From contig ONSL01000006.1 of the NCBI GenBank assembly GCA_900320505.1, positions 1 to 41,252 of the forward strand: DNA of 41,252 nt, written 5' to 3'. The notes beneath the pieces are model-generated. The model was not told the DNA's origin. It searched no databases and saw only the letters and a list, made by a program, of their open reading frames with translations. The position numbers and the translations under genes are program-made. The DNA is from an uncultured Eubacteriales bacterium (GTDB taxonomy: Bacteria > Bacillota_I > Bacilli_A > RF39 > UBA660). Every line of letters begins with the position of its first letter. The stretch's first letter is position 1. Positions 1 to 7,204 of this stretch are shown here, one piece after another.

Positions 1-60
1 TTTAATCTCTGTATCCTTATCAGGATACATTCTAAACTTATATGCCTTATATATTTTCAA
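1..60 (-). CDS. 5' end of a TnpB/IS605 OrfB-type gene, cut by window edge
   Basis: Twenty codons read out of the window, starting at a TTG: LKIYKAYKFRMYPDKDTEIK. The 'YKFRMYP' block followed by acidic/lysine residues is how IS200/IS605 OrfB (TnpB) RNA-guided nucleases typically begin. An AAGGTGGTGG ribosome site lies just upstream (about 67-76), which supports the TTG start. Only the N-terminus is visible, so the RuvC and zinc-finger parts and the state of the gene cannot be judged. Confidence 0.55.
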   Translation of the reverse strand, partial: MKIYKAYKFRMYPDKDTEIK

Positions 61-91
61 ATAAACCACCACCTTTATAACTAACCTTATT

Positions 92-112
92 ATATCAACG
101 CTTTGTTGATAT
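92..112. repeat. Perfect hairpin, possible IS200/IS605 left-end structure
   Basis: An 8-bp perfect stem (ATATCAAC/GTTGATAT) closes a 5-nt loop about 30 bp upstream of the TnpB-like start. IS200/IS605 elements carry subterminal hairpins recognised by TnpA, so this may be the element's left end. No T tract follows on either strand, so it is unlikely to be a terminator. Confidence 0.35.
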
Positions 113-189
113 TAAAAGTAATATTTAAGACTTTTCATAAAATTTTCTATAACTTTCCTATTATATAAAAAAAGAGAAGATTACCTTCC

Positions 190-735
190 CTACTCAGCAT
201 TAGTTTGACTACTAACAACACTAATAGTAGCATTGAAAGTCTTATTATAACTACTAGCATCTGCTCCTTCTGTAAGCCAAAGTTTTATAGTATGACTAGC
301 AGATTTAGAAGCATCAAGTGAGCCACTATAAACCTTTATCCTGTTATTATCTAAAGCGAAGGAAGAAAGAAGAACAGGACTACTATAAGTATCATTATTT
401 GATATGCTAAATTTAATTAAATCAAGAGGTAAAGTATAACTAGAAATATTTAAATAAACATCATAATTAAGAGTAATATTTCCAGTATTGTTTAATGTAA
501 ATGAATAACCATTAGTCATTAAACCATCACTATCTTTCATAGGTTCAGTATTTGTCATATTAATAGCTTTACCATCTGCAAATGAAGTTGTGAATTTAGC
601 AGCAGTTGCATTTACACTCGTAGGAGATGTAAGTGTAACTTGATAATAAGCATAGCTAACACTAAGAGTTATAACAAAAAGACTTAATATACCAATTGAC
701 ATCACAATTAAATTGTTTTTTAAATTTTTATTCAT
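190..735 (-). CDS. Exported membrane-anchored protein, function unknown
   Basis: A 181-residue protein. Residues 1-8 are basic (MNKNLKNN) and residues 9-31 form a hydrophobic segment ending near SYAYY, a signal peptide or N-terminal anchor. The rest is rich in Ser, Thr, Asn and short beta-like stretches, with few charged residues, as in small secreted beta-sandwich proteins (TasA/camelysin-like proteins have a similar layout, but I do not see a diagnostic motif). It lies between the TnpB remnant and HU on the same strand and is probably its own transcript. No catalytic residues recognised. Confidence 0.7.
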   Translation of the reverse strand: MNKNLKNNLIVMSIGILSLFVITLSVSYAYYQVTLTSPTSVNATAAKFTTSFADGKAINMTNTEPMKDSDGLMTNGYSFTLNNTGNITLNYDVYLNISSYTLPLDLIKFSISNNDTYSSPVLLSSFALDNNRIKVYSGSLDASKSASHTIKLWLTEGADASSYNKTFNATISVVSSQTNAE

Positions 736-771
736 ATATCATCACTATAACTAGTATAACAGAAAACATTC

Positions 772-795
772 AAAAAAAAAAGGCTTTTTAGCCTT
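772..795 (-). terminator. Rho-independent terminator after HU
   Basis: Stem AAGGCT/AGCCTT with a 4-nt loop, followed on the minus strand by a run of T (A run at 772-779). It overlaps the stop codon of the HU gene. Confidence 0.85.
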
Positions 796-1069
796 ATTTA
801 TTAACTGCGTCTTTTAATGCAGAACCAGCTTTGAAAGTAACAGCATTTCTAGCAGCTATCTTTACAGTTTCACCAGTTCTAGGATTTCTTCCTTCTCTAG
901 CAGCTCTCTTTGAAACAGCGAATGTTCCGAATCCAACTAGTGGAACTCTGTCTCCATTAACAAGTGCATCTGTGATTGCTTTAAATGTAGCATCAATAGC
1001 ACGAGTTGCATCTGCTTTAGTAAGACCAGCTTCTTCAGCAACTGCTTCAACTAATTCAATTTTCTTCAT
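794..1069 (-). CDS. hup: DNA-binding protein HU
   Basis: A 91-residue histone-like protein, the family's normal length. It starts MKKIELVEAVA and contains the family signature GFGTFAVSKRAAREGRNPRTGE, followed by the C-terminal strand and helix ending in AVNK. HU dimers bind and bend DNA non-specifically and compact the nucleoid. An in-frame start six codons further upstream exists, but the GGGAGGT ribosome site lies 9 nt before the ATG at 1069, so that is the start chosen. It is monocistronic, with its own terminator. In B. subtilis hbs sits beside spoIVA; here der and spoIVA are also nearby but separated by accessory DNA. Confidence 0.95.
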   Translation of the reverse strand: MKKIELVEAVAEEAGLTKADATRAIDATFKAITDALVNGDRVPLVGFGTFAVSKRAAREGRNPRTGETVKIAARNAVTFKAGSALKDAVNK

Positions 1070-1169
1070 AGTATATTTACCTCCCATAAATTTTATTAAG
1101 CATACTATGCTTACATATATAAATTATCACATCTAGCATTGAATTACAACATAATTTACGTAATTTTCA

Positions 1170-1508
1170 TTATTTTTTTGTATTTTTTTCTATTTTTTCA
1201 AGAATTTGTATTACATGTCCCATAAAAAATATTGCCATTGAAAATAAGAATGAGAAAAACCAAAAAATAATCGTTAAAGCAACATTATATTCAGTATCTG
1301 TACACTTCTTAGAATAAAGAAAACCAGATTGACAAGAAGGAAAAACATTACCTAAAACAATACCAGTACAAAATCCAATAAACATAGTAAAAATAGCAAC
1401 CTTCTGATACGTATTATAATCATAATTTTTAATATACTTTAATTTCTTTTTAATAGTAGGAATATCTTCCTTATTTTTATCAATCTCTTCAAATAAATTA
1501 TCCTTCAT
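1170..1508 (-). CDS. Two-helix membrane protein, unknown
   Basis: A 112-residue protein with a charged N-terminal helix (residues 1-35, many Lys/Asp/Glu), a hydrophobic segment at about 37-56, a short Cys-containing loop (CQSG...KKCTD), and a second hydrophobic segment at about 74-98 with a lysine-rich tail. It overlaps the end of the next upstream gene by 11 bp, so the two are translated together. No family recognised. It probably works with the membrane and zinc-ribbon proteins encoded just upstream. Confidence 0.65.
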   Translation of the reverse strand: MKDNLFEEIDKNKEDIPTIKKKLKYIKNYDYNTYQKVAIFTMFIGFCTGIVLGNVFPSCQSGFLYSKKCTDTEYNVALTIIFWFFSFLFSMAIFFMGHVIQILEKIEKNTKK

Positions 1509-2136
1509 TTTTAGATGCCTCCTTCTTCTCTATTTTAGAAAGTTCATACTCTTTATATAAATAGATATATCTCGCAAATAAACAAGTATATATAGCATCA
1601 AATAAAGAAAGAACAACTCCATCAAAATTAATTGCACCTATTAAATTAGAAAGTAAAACGATAAAAGCAAAGAAATTAATTGCATAATAATACCATTCAT
1701 TCTTTATTTCATCAAAAGGTAAATTTCCAAGTTTAAAATCTTTCCAAAGTCTAGTATCATATAAAAATGTATAAACCATATAGAAAAGAATAATTATATT
1801 TAAAAGTAAACTGCATAAACTTGAAACACTAAAAGATTGAAATATGGTTAAAAGTGATGCAAAAGAATTTAAAAAATAAAAGAAAATATAAAGTAAATTA
1901 GTTACATTAAAATATTTTTGAAAATGACGACTCTTAATCAAAACAAAATATATAAGAGCAAGAATATAAGAGCCATTGTGATTAAATAAACTTCTAAAAG
2001 TATTAATTGCACCTATGTTATTATTAACAGCAAAAGACTGACTTAAAATAATAGTAATAATAATAAGTCCAATGATGATATTAGTAAGAATAGTAGCATT
2101 ATCATACCACATCTTCTCTTTTTTTATCTTTTCCAC
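1498..2136 (-). CDS. Multi-pass membrane protein, unknown
   Basis: About 212 residues starting at GTG (VEKIKKEKMW). A GAGGTGAT ribosome site 5-6 nt upstream supports this start over an ATG at 2166 that directly abuts the preceding stop. Five to six hydrophobic segments are visible (for example around TIIIGLIIITIILSQSF and the NFFAFIVLLSNLIGAI stretch), separated by short polar loops. The C-terminus is lysine- and glutamate-rich. It sits between a zinc-ribbon membrane protein (upstream) and a small two-helix membrane protein (downstream, overlapping), so it is part of a three-gene operon. No catalytic motif recognised. Confidence 0.65.
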   Translation of the reverse strand: MEKIKKEKMWYDNATILTNIIIGLIIITIILSQSFAVNNNIGAINTFRSLFNHNGSYILALIYFVLIKSRHFQKYFNVTNLLYIFFYFLNSFASLLTIFQSFSVSSLCSLLLNIIILFYMVYTFLYDTRLWKDFKLGNLPFDEIKNEWYYYAINFFAFIVLLSNLIGAINFDGVVLSLFDAIYTCLFARYIYLYKEYELSKIEKKEASKNEG

Positions 2137-2166
2137 TATAATCACCTCACTAATAATAGTATACAA

Positions 2167-3531
2167 TTATTTCTTTAATTTATCAAAGAAATTGCCTATA
2201 ATATTATTCTTGTTTACATTAGAATTATTAGAAGAATTTTCTATAGTCAAGCTAGAAAAATCACTTCCATTTTCATCTTCTATTCTGCTATTTAAAAGAC
2301 CAACCTCATCTTTTACAAAAGTATCATCAGTTGATAAATTAGATAAACTTCTATTAGTATCTAAAAAATTAGTATCATTACTTTCACTCTTATACTTAGA
2401 TAAAAACATAATAAGTAAAACAATAAATGAAATAAAGATAATTGCAGAAAATGTAACACTAATAAATTTAGAAAGTAAAATTATAAATAAGAATGCAATA
2501 ACCCCTATTAAAATAATTTTAGGAACATAATAAGTAATCTTACCAGATACATTCTTATTTCTACCATTTAAGCATACATAAGAAATATCATTCTTATTTC
2601 TATAACTATAAAACCAAACAGGTAAATAAATAACTTTATAGTCTTCACTTTTTAAAGTATAGTTAAAATTATCCCAGTGTACACCTCTATCATAACTATT
2701 CATAGTATCATTCGCAGAAGAGCGAGCAATAGACTTACTCATATTATCAATCTTATTCTTAAATTTAAAAATATTTATATCACCACTTGCTGCTTCATAA
2801 TTATTTAAATATCCACTACTCCACTTTAAAGCATTATTAGTATCAAATGGAAGAATTGAATTGAAACTAGTCTCTTCTATTCCAGCATTTTCAATAACAG
2901 AGGATTGCATAAGACCATTGATATTTATATCAAAACTTCTTGAAACTGAATAAAGTTTAGCATCGTATTTAGTTGCAGTCTTATCATTAACCTTATCCTG
3001 ATACTCTTTAACCTTAGTCTCTGCTTTTCCATTAAAAGATGCATTTGCAGAAATATTTGCAATAACATAAGGAAAATAAATACCCATAATCTTATTTTTA
3101 TCAAGACCAGTCTTAAACTTAGGATCAGCAAGTAAACTTTTCTTATTTACATAATCCTTAATTGCATCATAAGCGTCATCTTTATTAATACTAAAAGGTA
3201 AAATATAATTTGGAGCATCTGCACCAGGAACTTTATCTTTAGCATCTAACTTAGAATGACATACATAGCACGTAGCATCAATACTATTAGCATCAGCAAC
3301 TACATAAGTAGAACAATTAGGACATTTATAAGTAACAATTGATCTATCACTATTATCAAAATCATTTGCAGTTATTGGCTTATTTTCAAAACTTTGTAAA
3401 ATACTGTTGTTGCTATTTCTATCATTTTCTATTTCAAACAAATTTCCACAATTATTGCACTTATAACCAGTACCAGTTGATGCAATATTCATAGATCCAC
3501 ACTTAGGACACTTTCTAATATTTAAAGCCAT
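2167..3531 (-). CDS. Zinc-ribbon membrane protein (TFIIB-type ribbon)
   Basis: A 454-residue protein with two N-terminal zinc ribbons: CPKCGS...CNNCG (about residues 8-28) and CPNC...CYVC (about 70-93). A central soluble part with an 'ILPFSINKDDAYDAI' block and 'MGIYFPYVIANI' follows, as in a broad Bacillota family of TFIIB-type-zinc-ribbon proteins of unknown function. Two hydrophobic segments lie near residues 337-375, and the C-terminal tail is polar and Asn/Ser-rich. The start follows a GAGAGGAG ribosome site. It heads the operon with the two downstream membrane proteins. The ribbons suggest nucleic-acid or protein binding, which is inference only. Confidence 0.7.
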   Translation of the reverse strand: MALNIRKCPKCGSMNIASTGTGYKCNNCGNLFEIENDRNSNNSILQSFENKPITANDFDNSDRSIVTYKCPNCSTYVVADANSIDATCYVCHSKLDAKDKVPGADAPNYILPFSINKDDAYDAIKDYVNKKSLLADPKFKTGLDKNKIMGIYFPYVIANISANASFNGKAETKVKEYQDKVNDKTATKYDAKLYSVSRSFDININGLMQSSVIENAGIEETSFNSILPFDTNNALKWSSGYLNNYEAASGDINIFKFKNKIDNMSKSIARSSANDTMNSYDRGVHWDNFNYTLKSEDYKVIYLPVWFYSYRNKNDISYVCLNGRNKNVSGKITYYVPKIILIGVIAFLFIILLSKFISVTFSAIIFISFIVLLIMFLSKYKSESNDTNFLDTNRSLSNLSTDDTFVKDEVGLLNSRIEDENGSDFSSLTIENSSNNSNVNKNNIIGNFFDKLKK

Positions 3532-3572
3532 ATTATCAGACTCCTCTCATACATATTATATAATATAGAAAA

Positions 3573-3610
3573 AAAGAAAAAAAGAAAAAGAGATATAAAA
3601 ATTATCTCTT
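3573..3610 (-). terminator. Rho-independent terminator
   Basis: Stem AAGAGATA/TATCTCTT, followed on the minus strand by a T-rich tract. It overlaps the stop codon of the 3602-4393 gene. Confidence 0.75.
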
Positions 3611-4393
3611 TACATAATACTTTGCAGCATAATTAATATATTTCATATCATCATCTTTATGAAAATAATAATCATCAACCTTAGCAAGTTCTTCTTCTAC
3701 TGAAACTAATTTAGATAAACTATTATCAAATGTCCTATGAGCAAAAGAATCATAATACTTTAAATAATCAGCCCATTTTTTATTTTTAGATACATCATCT
3801 AAAGAAGCCTCTTTAATTCCAGTTAAATGACCATTTTCAATATCGTCTTCATTAAAAATTTCAGTAACAACTGGAGTAATACTTTGTGCAAAACTTGTTA
3901 AAGCCTCCACACCATCAGTTGTTCTATTAAACTTTTCAACTGTATTAAAACTATAAACCCCAATCTTTAAGCCACTTAAAGGTTCAATAAATAAATTATT
4001 TTCTTTATCATACTTTAATACAATCTTTTCATTTTTAAGTTGTTCATCACTTACTTTATATTTATTGAAAATATAATCAAGATTTTCATCCTTAATCTTA
4101 TATCTATCTTTAATATAAGGAATACGCATATGATTTTCATTAAAACCAACAACAAAATCAGTCTCATTATCATCGATATAGAAATTATCAGAGCCATTTC
4201 TAGCATCTAAAATAAGCTTAACAAGATTATCCTTAGAATCAAATATATCCCATTCATAATTACTTCTAACATTAAAAGATAATGTTGAAAGAACATTTAA
4301 AAGATTAGAAACTTCATAATATTTTCCATCATTTAAATCACTAAAATGAAAATCATTCCCTAAATTATCTTTACCAATAACAAAATTTTCCAT
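3602..4393 (-). CDS. Soluble protein of unknown function
   Basis: About 263 residues from MENFVIGKDNLGNDFHFSDL. The GGGGAGGA site 3-4 nt before the ATG at 4393 decides this start; an in-frame GTG at 4414 lies upstream of that site. No signal peptide or membrane segment. The sequence is charged and mixed alpha/beta, with a C-terminal helix-rich part. A near-consensus TATAAT lies on the minus strand just upstream, so it has its own promoter, divergent from der. I recognise no family. Confidence 0.65.
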   Translation of the reverse strand: MENFVIGKDNLGNDFHFSDLNDGKYYEVSNLLNVLSTLSFNVRSNYEWDIFDSKDNLVKLILDARNGSDNFYIDDNETDFVVGFNENHMRIPYIKDRYKIKDENLDYIFNKYKVSDEQLKNEKIVLKYDKENNLFIEPLSGLKIGVYSFNTVEKFNRTTDGVEALTSFAQSITPVVTEIFNEDDIENGHLTGIKEASLDDVSKNKKWADYLKYYDSFAHRTFDNSLSKLVSVEEELAKVDDYYFHKDDDMKYINYAAKYYVKR

Positions 4394-4445
4394 ATATCCT
4401 CCCCAAATTGACACATATTATACTATAAATGCTTTTAAAAATCAA

Positions 4446-4474
4446 TTGTCAAATAAGATAACTAATGATAAAAT
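4446..4474 (+). promoter_or_regulatory. Sigma-A promoter for der
   Basis: TTGTCA (4446-4451), a 17-bp spacer and TAAAAT (4469-4474), about 25 bp before the der start codon. Confidence 0.6.
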
Positions 4475-4498
4475 AAACTTGTAAAAAGGAGGGATACC

Positions 4499-5800
4499 AT
4501 GAAAACAGTTGCATTAGTAGGACGTCCTAACGTTGGTAAATCTACACTCTTTAATAAAATTGCCGGAAAAAGAATATCAATAGTAGAAGATACGCCAGGT
4601 GTCACAAGAGACAGAATATATGAAAAAGTAAAACATAATGGAATAACATTTAACCTAATAGATACCGGAGGAATAGATGATGAAAAAATAGGATTTAACG
4701 AAAGAATAAAAATGCAAGCAGAACTTGCAATAGATGAAGCTGATGTAGTTATATTTATAGTTGATGGTAAACAAGGGATAACACCAGGAGATATAACAAT
4801 AAAAAACATACTAAAAAGATCAAATAAAAAAGTAATAGTTGCAATCAATAAAATAGATAACAAAGAAAGTGAAAATAACCTTTATGATTTTTATGAACTA
4901 GGATTTGATAGTTATATACCAATTAGTGCAATACATAATACTGGTTATAATGATTTGCTAGATAAAGTAGTTGAAGGATGGAATGAAAACGAAGAAAAAG
5001 AAGATGATAGACTAAAAATATCAATAATAGGAAGACCAAATGTTGGAAAATCATCTCTAATGAATGCCATGCTTGGAAAAGAAAGAAGTATGGTATCAGA
5101 TATTGCAGGAACAACACGTGATTCAATAGATAGCATATTAAAATATAACAAAGAAGAATTTGTGCTTATCGATACTGCAGGAATGAGAAAAAAAGGAAAG
5201 ATATATGAAAATATTGAAAAATATAGTCTAATGCGTTCACAAAGAGCAATAGATAGATCGGATATATGCCTTTTAGTTTTAAATGCAGAAGAAGGAATAA
5301 AAGAACATGACAAACACATTGCAGGATATGCAATAACTGCAGGAAAAGGACTAATAATAGTCGTAAACAAATGGGATACAGTAAAAGATAAAACAATAAA
5401 TGAAACAAGAAAGAAAATAAGAGCAGAATTTCAGTTTGCACCATATGCACCAATAGTATTTTTATCAGCACTAAAGAAAACAAGAATAGAAACATTAATG
5501 CCAGAAGTATTAAAAGTAAGAGAAAGCATACAAAGACAAATAAAAACATCACTATTAAATGAAGTAATAAATGATGCATACATGCTAAACATTCCACCAA
5601 CATATAAAGGCAAAAGATTAAAAATATATTTTGTAAGTGAAACAGACATTAAACCTCCTAAATTCACATTTAGAGTAAATGATAAAGGATTAGTTCATTT
5701 TTCATACGAAAGATATTTAGAAAACAAATTAAGAGAAAACTTTAATTTAGAAGGAACACCAATAATATTACAATTTAAAAATAAAGGAGAAGAAGAATGA
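4499..5800 (+). CDS. der: Ribosome biogenesis GTPase Der (EngA)
   Basis: A 433-residue double GTPase required for maturation of the 50S ribosomal subunit. Two G domains are seen: the first P-loop GRPNVGKS at residues 8-15 with DTPG and NKID; the second GRPNVGKS near residue 180 with DTAG and NKWD. They are followed by the KH-like C-terminal domain (PPTYKGKRLKIYFVSE...). Length is normal. A strong AGGAGGG site precedes the ATG. A 59-codon gene overlaps its stop (ATGA), and a terminator follows that gene. In B. subtilis der lies close to gpsA, spoIVA and hbs; the same genes occur here but spread apart by insertions. Confidence 0.97.
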   Translation: MKTVALVGRPNVGKSTLFNKIAGKRISIVEDTPGVTRDRIYEKVKHNGITFNLIDTGGIDDEKIGFNERIKMQAELAIDEADVVIFIVDGKQGITPGDITIKNILKRSNKKVIVAINKIDNKESENNLYDFYELGFDSYIPISAIHNTGYNDLLDKVVEGWNENEEKEDDRLKISIIGRPNVGKSSLMNAMLGKERSMVSDIAGTTRDSIDSILKYNKEEFVLIDTAGMRKKGKIYENIEKYSLMRSQRAIDRSDICLLVLNAEEGIKEHDKHIAGYAITAGKGLIIVVNKWDTVKDKTINETRKKIRAEFQFAPYAPIVFLSALKKTRIETLMPEVLKVRESIQRQIKTSLLNEVINDAYMLNIPPTYKGKRLKIYFVSETDIKPPKFTFRVNDKGLVHFSYERYLENKLRENFNLEGTPIILQFKNKGEEE

Positions 5801-5976
5801 TATTTGGAAGAAGAAATAAAGAAGATATTCAAAATGAATTAGATAACTTAAAAAAAGCATATGATATATTAGATGAGAGATATAAAAAGAAAACAATATC
5901 TTTACAAGAATTTACAGCAAAATGTAATGAATTAAGTGAAAAAATAGAAAAATTACAAAAAGAACTAGGTAAATAA
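5797..5976 (+). CDS. Small SHOCT-like protein coupled to der
   Basis: A 59-residue protein (MIFGRRNKED...KELGK) whose ATG overlaps the der stop in an ATGA, so it is translationally coupled. The order is a basic start, a helix (DIQNELDNLKKAYDIL), then 'YKKKTISLQEFTAKCNEL', which resembles the short C-terminal SHOCT pattern (a helix, a turn with Ile-Ser/Thr, then E-F-x-x-K). A terminator immediately downstream ends the operon. The similarity is short, so function is not assigned. Confidence 0.6.
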   Translation: MIFGRRNKEDIQNELDNLKKAYDILDERYKKKTISLQEFTAKCNELSEKIEKLQKELGK

Positions 5977-5990
5977 TTACCTAGTTTTTA
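5964..5990 (+). terminator. Rho-independent terminator of der operon
   Basis: Stem ACTAGGTAA/TTACCTAGT with an ATAA loop, then TTTTT. Confidence 0.9.
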
Positions 5991-5997
5991 ATTACCA

Positions 5998-6267
5998 TCA
6001 GAAAAAAAGTAACAAAATTAAAGTCGCTATATCAAAAGAAGTGCCTATAAAAAATAAAAGAATACTCATAATAATTCCAGCAACACAAACTACAATATTA
6101 TTTTTTTTAGATAATGACTTAAAAATAAGTACAATGAAAAGTAATTAACTCTTTAAAAAAACTTTAGCAAAAGCTCCCATAAATAATTCAATAACTAAAA
6201 ATGCAATAACAACAATATAAATATATTGAAAATATTTTCTATCATTTTTTACTTTATCATCATTCAT
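5998..6267 (-). pseudogene. Small membrane protein broken by an in-frame TAA
   Basis: Reading from the ATG at 6267 gives 40 residues with one hydrophobic segment (YIYIVVIAFLVIELFMGAF), then TAA at 6147-6145. The same frame continues for 48 sense codons (LLFIVLIFKSLSKKNN..., then a second and third hydrophobic stretch) to a TGA at 5998. The second half is as coding-like as the first, which suggests one three-helix protein of about 89 residues interrupted by a nonsense change. No clear ribosome site precedes the ATG. The alternative is two short overlapping membrane ORFs. Confidence 0.45.
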
Positions 6268-6321
6268 ACTAACTACAACTTATAACTTCATTATTATATA
6301 ACACACTAATATTATCAATAT

Positions 6322-6393
6322 AAAAACGCTTAACTAAAAAGTTAGGCGCTAAAACACTAAGTGGAGAGCACCTAACTAGATTAGGTACTTCTC
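6322..6393 (-). ncRNA. Antisense RNA of type I TA module 1 (orphan)
   Basis: Minus-strand TATAAT at 6405-6400, then about 65 nt ending in a hairpin (stem formed from AGCGCCTAACT and AGTTAAGCG) and TTTTT at 6326-6322. The same architecture recurs in modules 2 and 3. No toxin ORF lies just to its left, so this copy seems to have lost its partner. The complementary + strand carries the toxin-mRNA-type terminator (6363-6399). Confidence 0.55.
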
Positions 6394-6399
6394 TTTTTT
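6363..6399 (+). terminator. Rho-independent terminator, TA module 1
   Basis: Stem built from GAGAGCACCTAA and TTAGGTACTTCTC with a T tract on the + strand. It is repeated at 6752-6789 and 7169-7204. Confidence 0.7.
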
Positions 6400-6492
6400 A
6401 TTATATGCAAGTTCCACTTGCTAATTAAATTCTAACATAAAAACATTTTATATTCAATATCCCATATACACCAATAATAATACATTAAACTA

Positions 6493-6522
6493 TTGCTTTT
6501 GCAATCATAATTCTGTTATTAT
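6493..6522 (+). promoter_or_regulatory. Promoter of first toxin peptide
   Basis: TTGCTT (6493-6498), an 18-bp spacer and an extended -10, TGTTATTAT (6515-6522). The same elements occur before the second toxin. The predicted 5' leader is about 60 nt and can fold so that GTTCTCC (6552-6558) pairs with the ribosome site GGAGGAAC. Confidence 0.5.
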
Positions 6523-6591
6523 AAAGAACTAGAAGTATCTAGTCGGTTAAGTGTTCTCCATTCATACCACAATATGAAAGGAGGAACTTCT

Positions 6592-6693
6592 ATGATAAAA
6601 GTAAATAAAAAGAATATTTTAATTACCTTTTTAATAGTAATTATATTATTATTACTAGGTATTATTATATTTTTAATATTAAAATTACTATAG
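6592..6693 (+). CDS. Hydrophobic toxin-like peptide 1 (type I TA)
   Basis: A 33-residue peptide beginning MIKVNKKNILITFLIVIILL, with a single membrane helix spanning most of its length and a short basic N-terminus. The ribosome site AAAGGAGGAAC is strong but lies in a leader that can pair with it. Small hydrophobic peptides with a structured leader and a convergent 3' antisense RNA are the hallmark of type I toxins such as TxpA/RatA and BsrG/SR4 in B. subtilis. The 3' UTR contains module 2, whose antisense RNA would pair with this mRNA. The toxic function is inferred. A nearly identical copy follows at 6980. Confidence 0.65.
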   Translation: MIKVNKKNILITFLIVIILLLLGIIIFLILKLL

Positions 6694-6704
6694 GGGTTTG
6701 GTTG

Positions 6705-6783
6705 AAAAAACGCGCTTAACTTAAAAAGTTAGGCGCTAACCCAAAAACTTTGGAGAGCACCTAATTAGATTAGGTACTTCTCT
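6705..6783 (-). ncRNA. Antisense RNA of type I TA module 2
   Basis: Minus-strand TATAAT at 6795-6790, a short transcript, and a terminator hairpin from GCGCCTAACT/AGTTAAGCGC followed by GTTTTTT (6710-6705). It overlaps the 3' UTR of peptide 1 completely. Its 5' part contains AGAAGUACCU, complementary at 9 of 10 positions to the peptide-1 ribosome-site segment AGGAACUUCU, so it could block translation as well as pair with the 3' UTR. Confidence 0.6.
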
Positions 6784-6789
6784 TTTTTT
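6752..6789 (+). terminator. Rho-independent terminator of toxin mRNA 1
   Basis: GGAGAGCACCTAAT/ATTAGGTACTTCTC stem with a TAG loop and seven T. Copy of the module 1 terminator. Confidence 0.8.
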
Positions 6790-6979
6790 ATTATATGCAA
6801 GTTCCACTTGCTAATTAAATTTTAACATAAATATACTTTATATTCAATATCCCATTTACACCAAAGTTAACACATCAACTTATTGCTTTTATCATTATAC
6901 TTCTGTTATTATAGAAAATCAGAAGTATCTAATCGGTTAAGTGTTCTCCAATCTTAAACATATGAAAGGAGAAACTTCT

Positions 6980-7081
6980 ATGATAAAAGTAAATAGAAAA
7001 AATATTTTAATTACCTTTTTAATAGTAATTATATTATTATTACTAGGTATTATTATATTTTTAATATTAAAATTATTATAG
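6980..7081 (+). CDS. Hydrophobic toxin-like peptide 2 (type I TA)
   Basis: A 33-residue peptide identical to peptide 1 except for Arg at position 6 instead of Lys. It has the same promoter layout (TTGCTT, 18 bp, TGTTATTAT upstream near 6893-6915), the same leader fold (TTCTCC against GGAGAA) and the same stop context (TAGGGGTT). Retention of an intact reading frame in both copies, with only near-silent change, suggests both are kept functional. Module 3 lies in its 3' UTR. Confidence 0.65.
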   Translation: MIKVNRKNILITFLIVIILLLLGIIIFLILKLL

Positions 7082-7097
7082 GGGTTCGGTTTGAAAA

Positions 7098-7122
7098 AAC
7101 TTTCATAATATGAAAGAGGATC
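7098..7122 (+). other. Remnant of a third toxin leader
   Basis: The stretch TTCATAATATGAAAGAGGATC resembles the leader and ribosome site found before both toxin peptides (TTCATACCACAATATGAAAGG and so on), but no toxin ORF follows before module 3. The likely origin is a third unit with an internal deletion. Confidence 0.4.
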
Positions 7123-7198
7123 AAATTAGCGCTTAACTTAAAAAGTTAGGCGCTTATCACACAATTCAGAGAGCACCTAATTAGATTAGGTACTTCTC
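7123..7198 (-). ncRNA. Antisense RNA of type I TA module 3
   Basis: Minus-strand TATAAT at 7210-7205 and the same GCGCCTAACT/AGTTAAGCGC hairpin. The T tract after it is weaker (TAATTT) than in modules 1 and 2, so termination may be less efficient. It would pair with the 3' UTR of peptide 2. Confidence 0.5.
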
Positions 7199-7204
7199 TT
7201 TTTT
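7169..7204 (+). terminator. Rho-independent terminator of toxin mRNA 2
   Basis: Third copy of the GAGAGCACCTAAT/ATTAGGTACTTCTC stem with a T tract. Confidence 0.75.

Noticed and set aside
4462-5667. Long antisense ORFs inside der
   Set aside because: Hydrophobic, low-complexity frames opposite a well-conserved gene; coding bias explains them.
6145-6147. TAA in the small membrane protein as a recoded codon
   Set aside because: TAA ends many genes here and no recoding signal is visible, so a nonsense mutation is the simpler reading.
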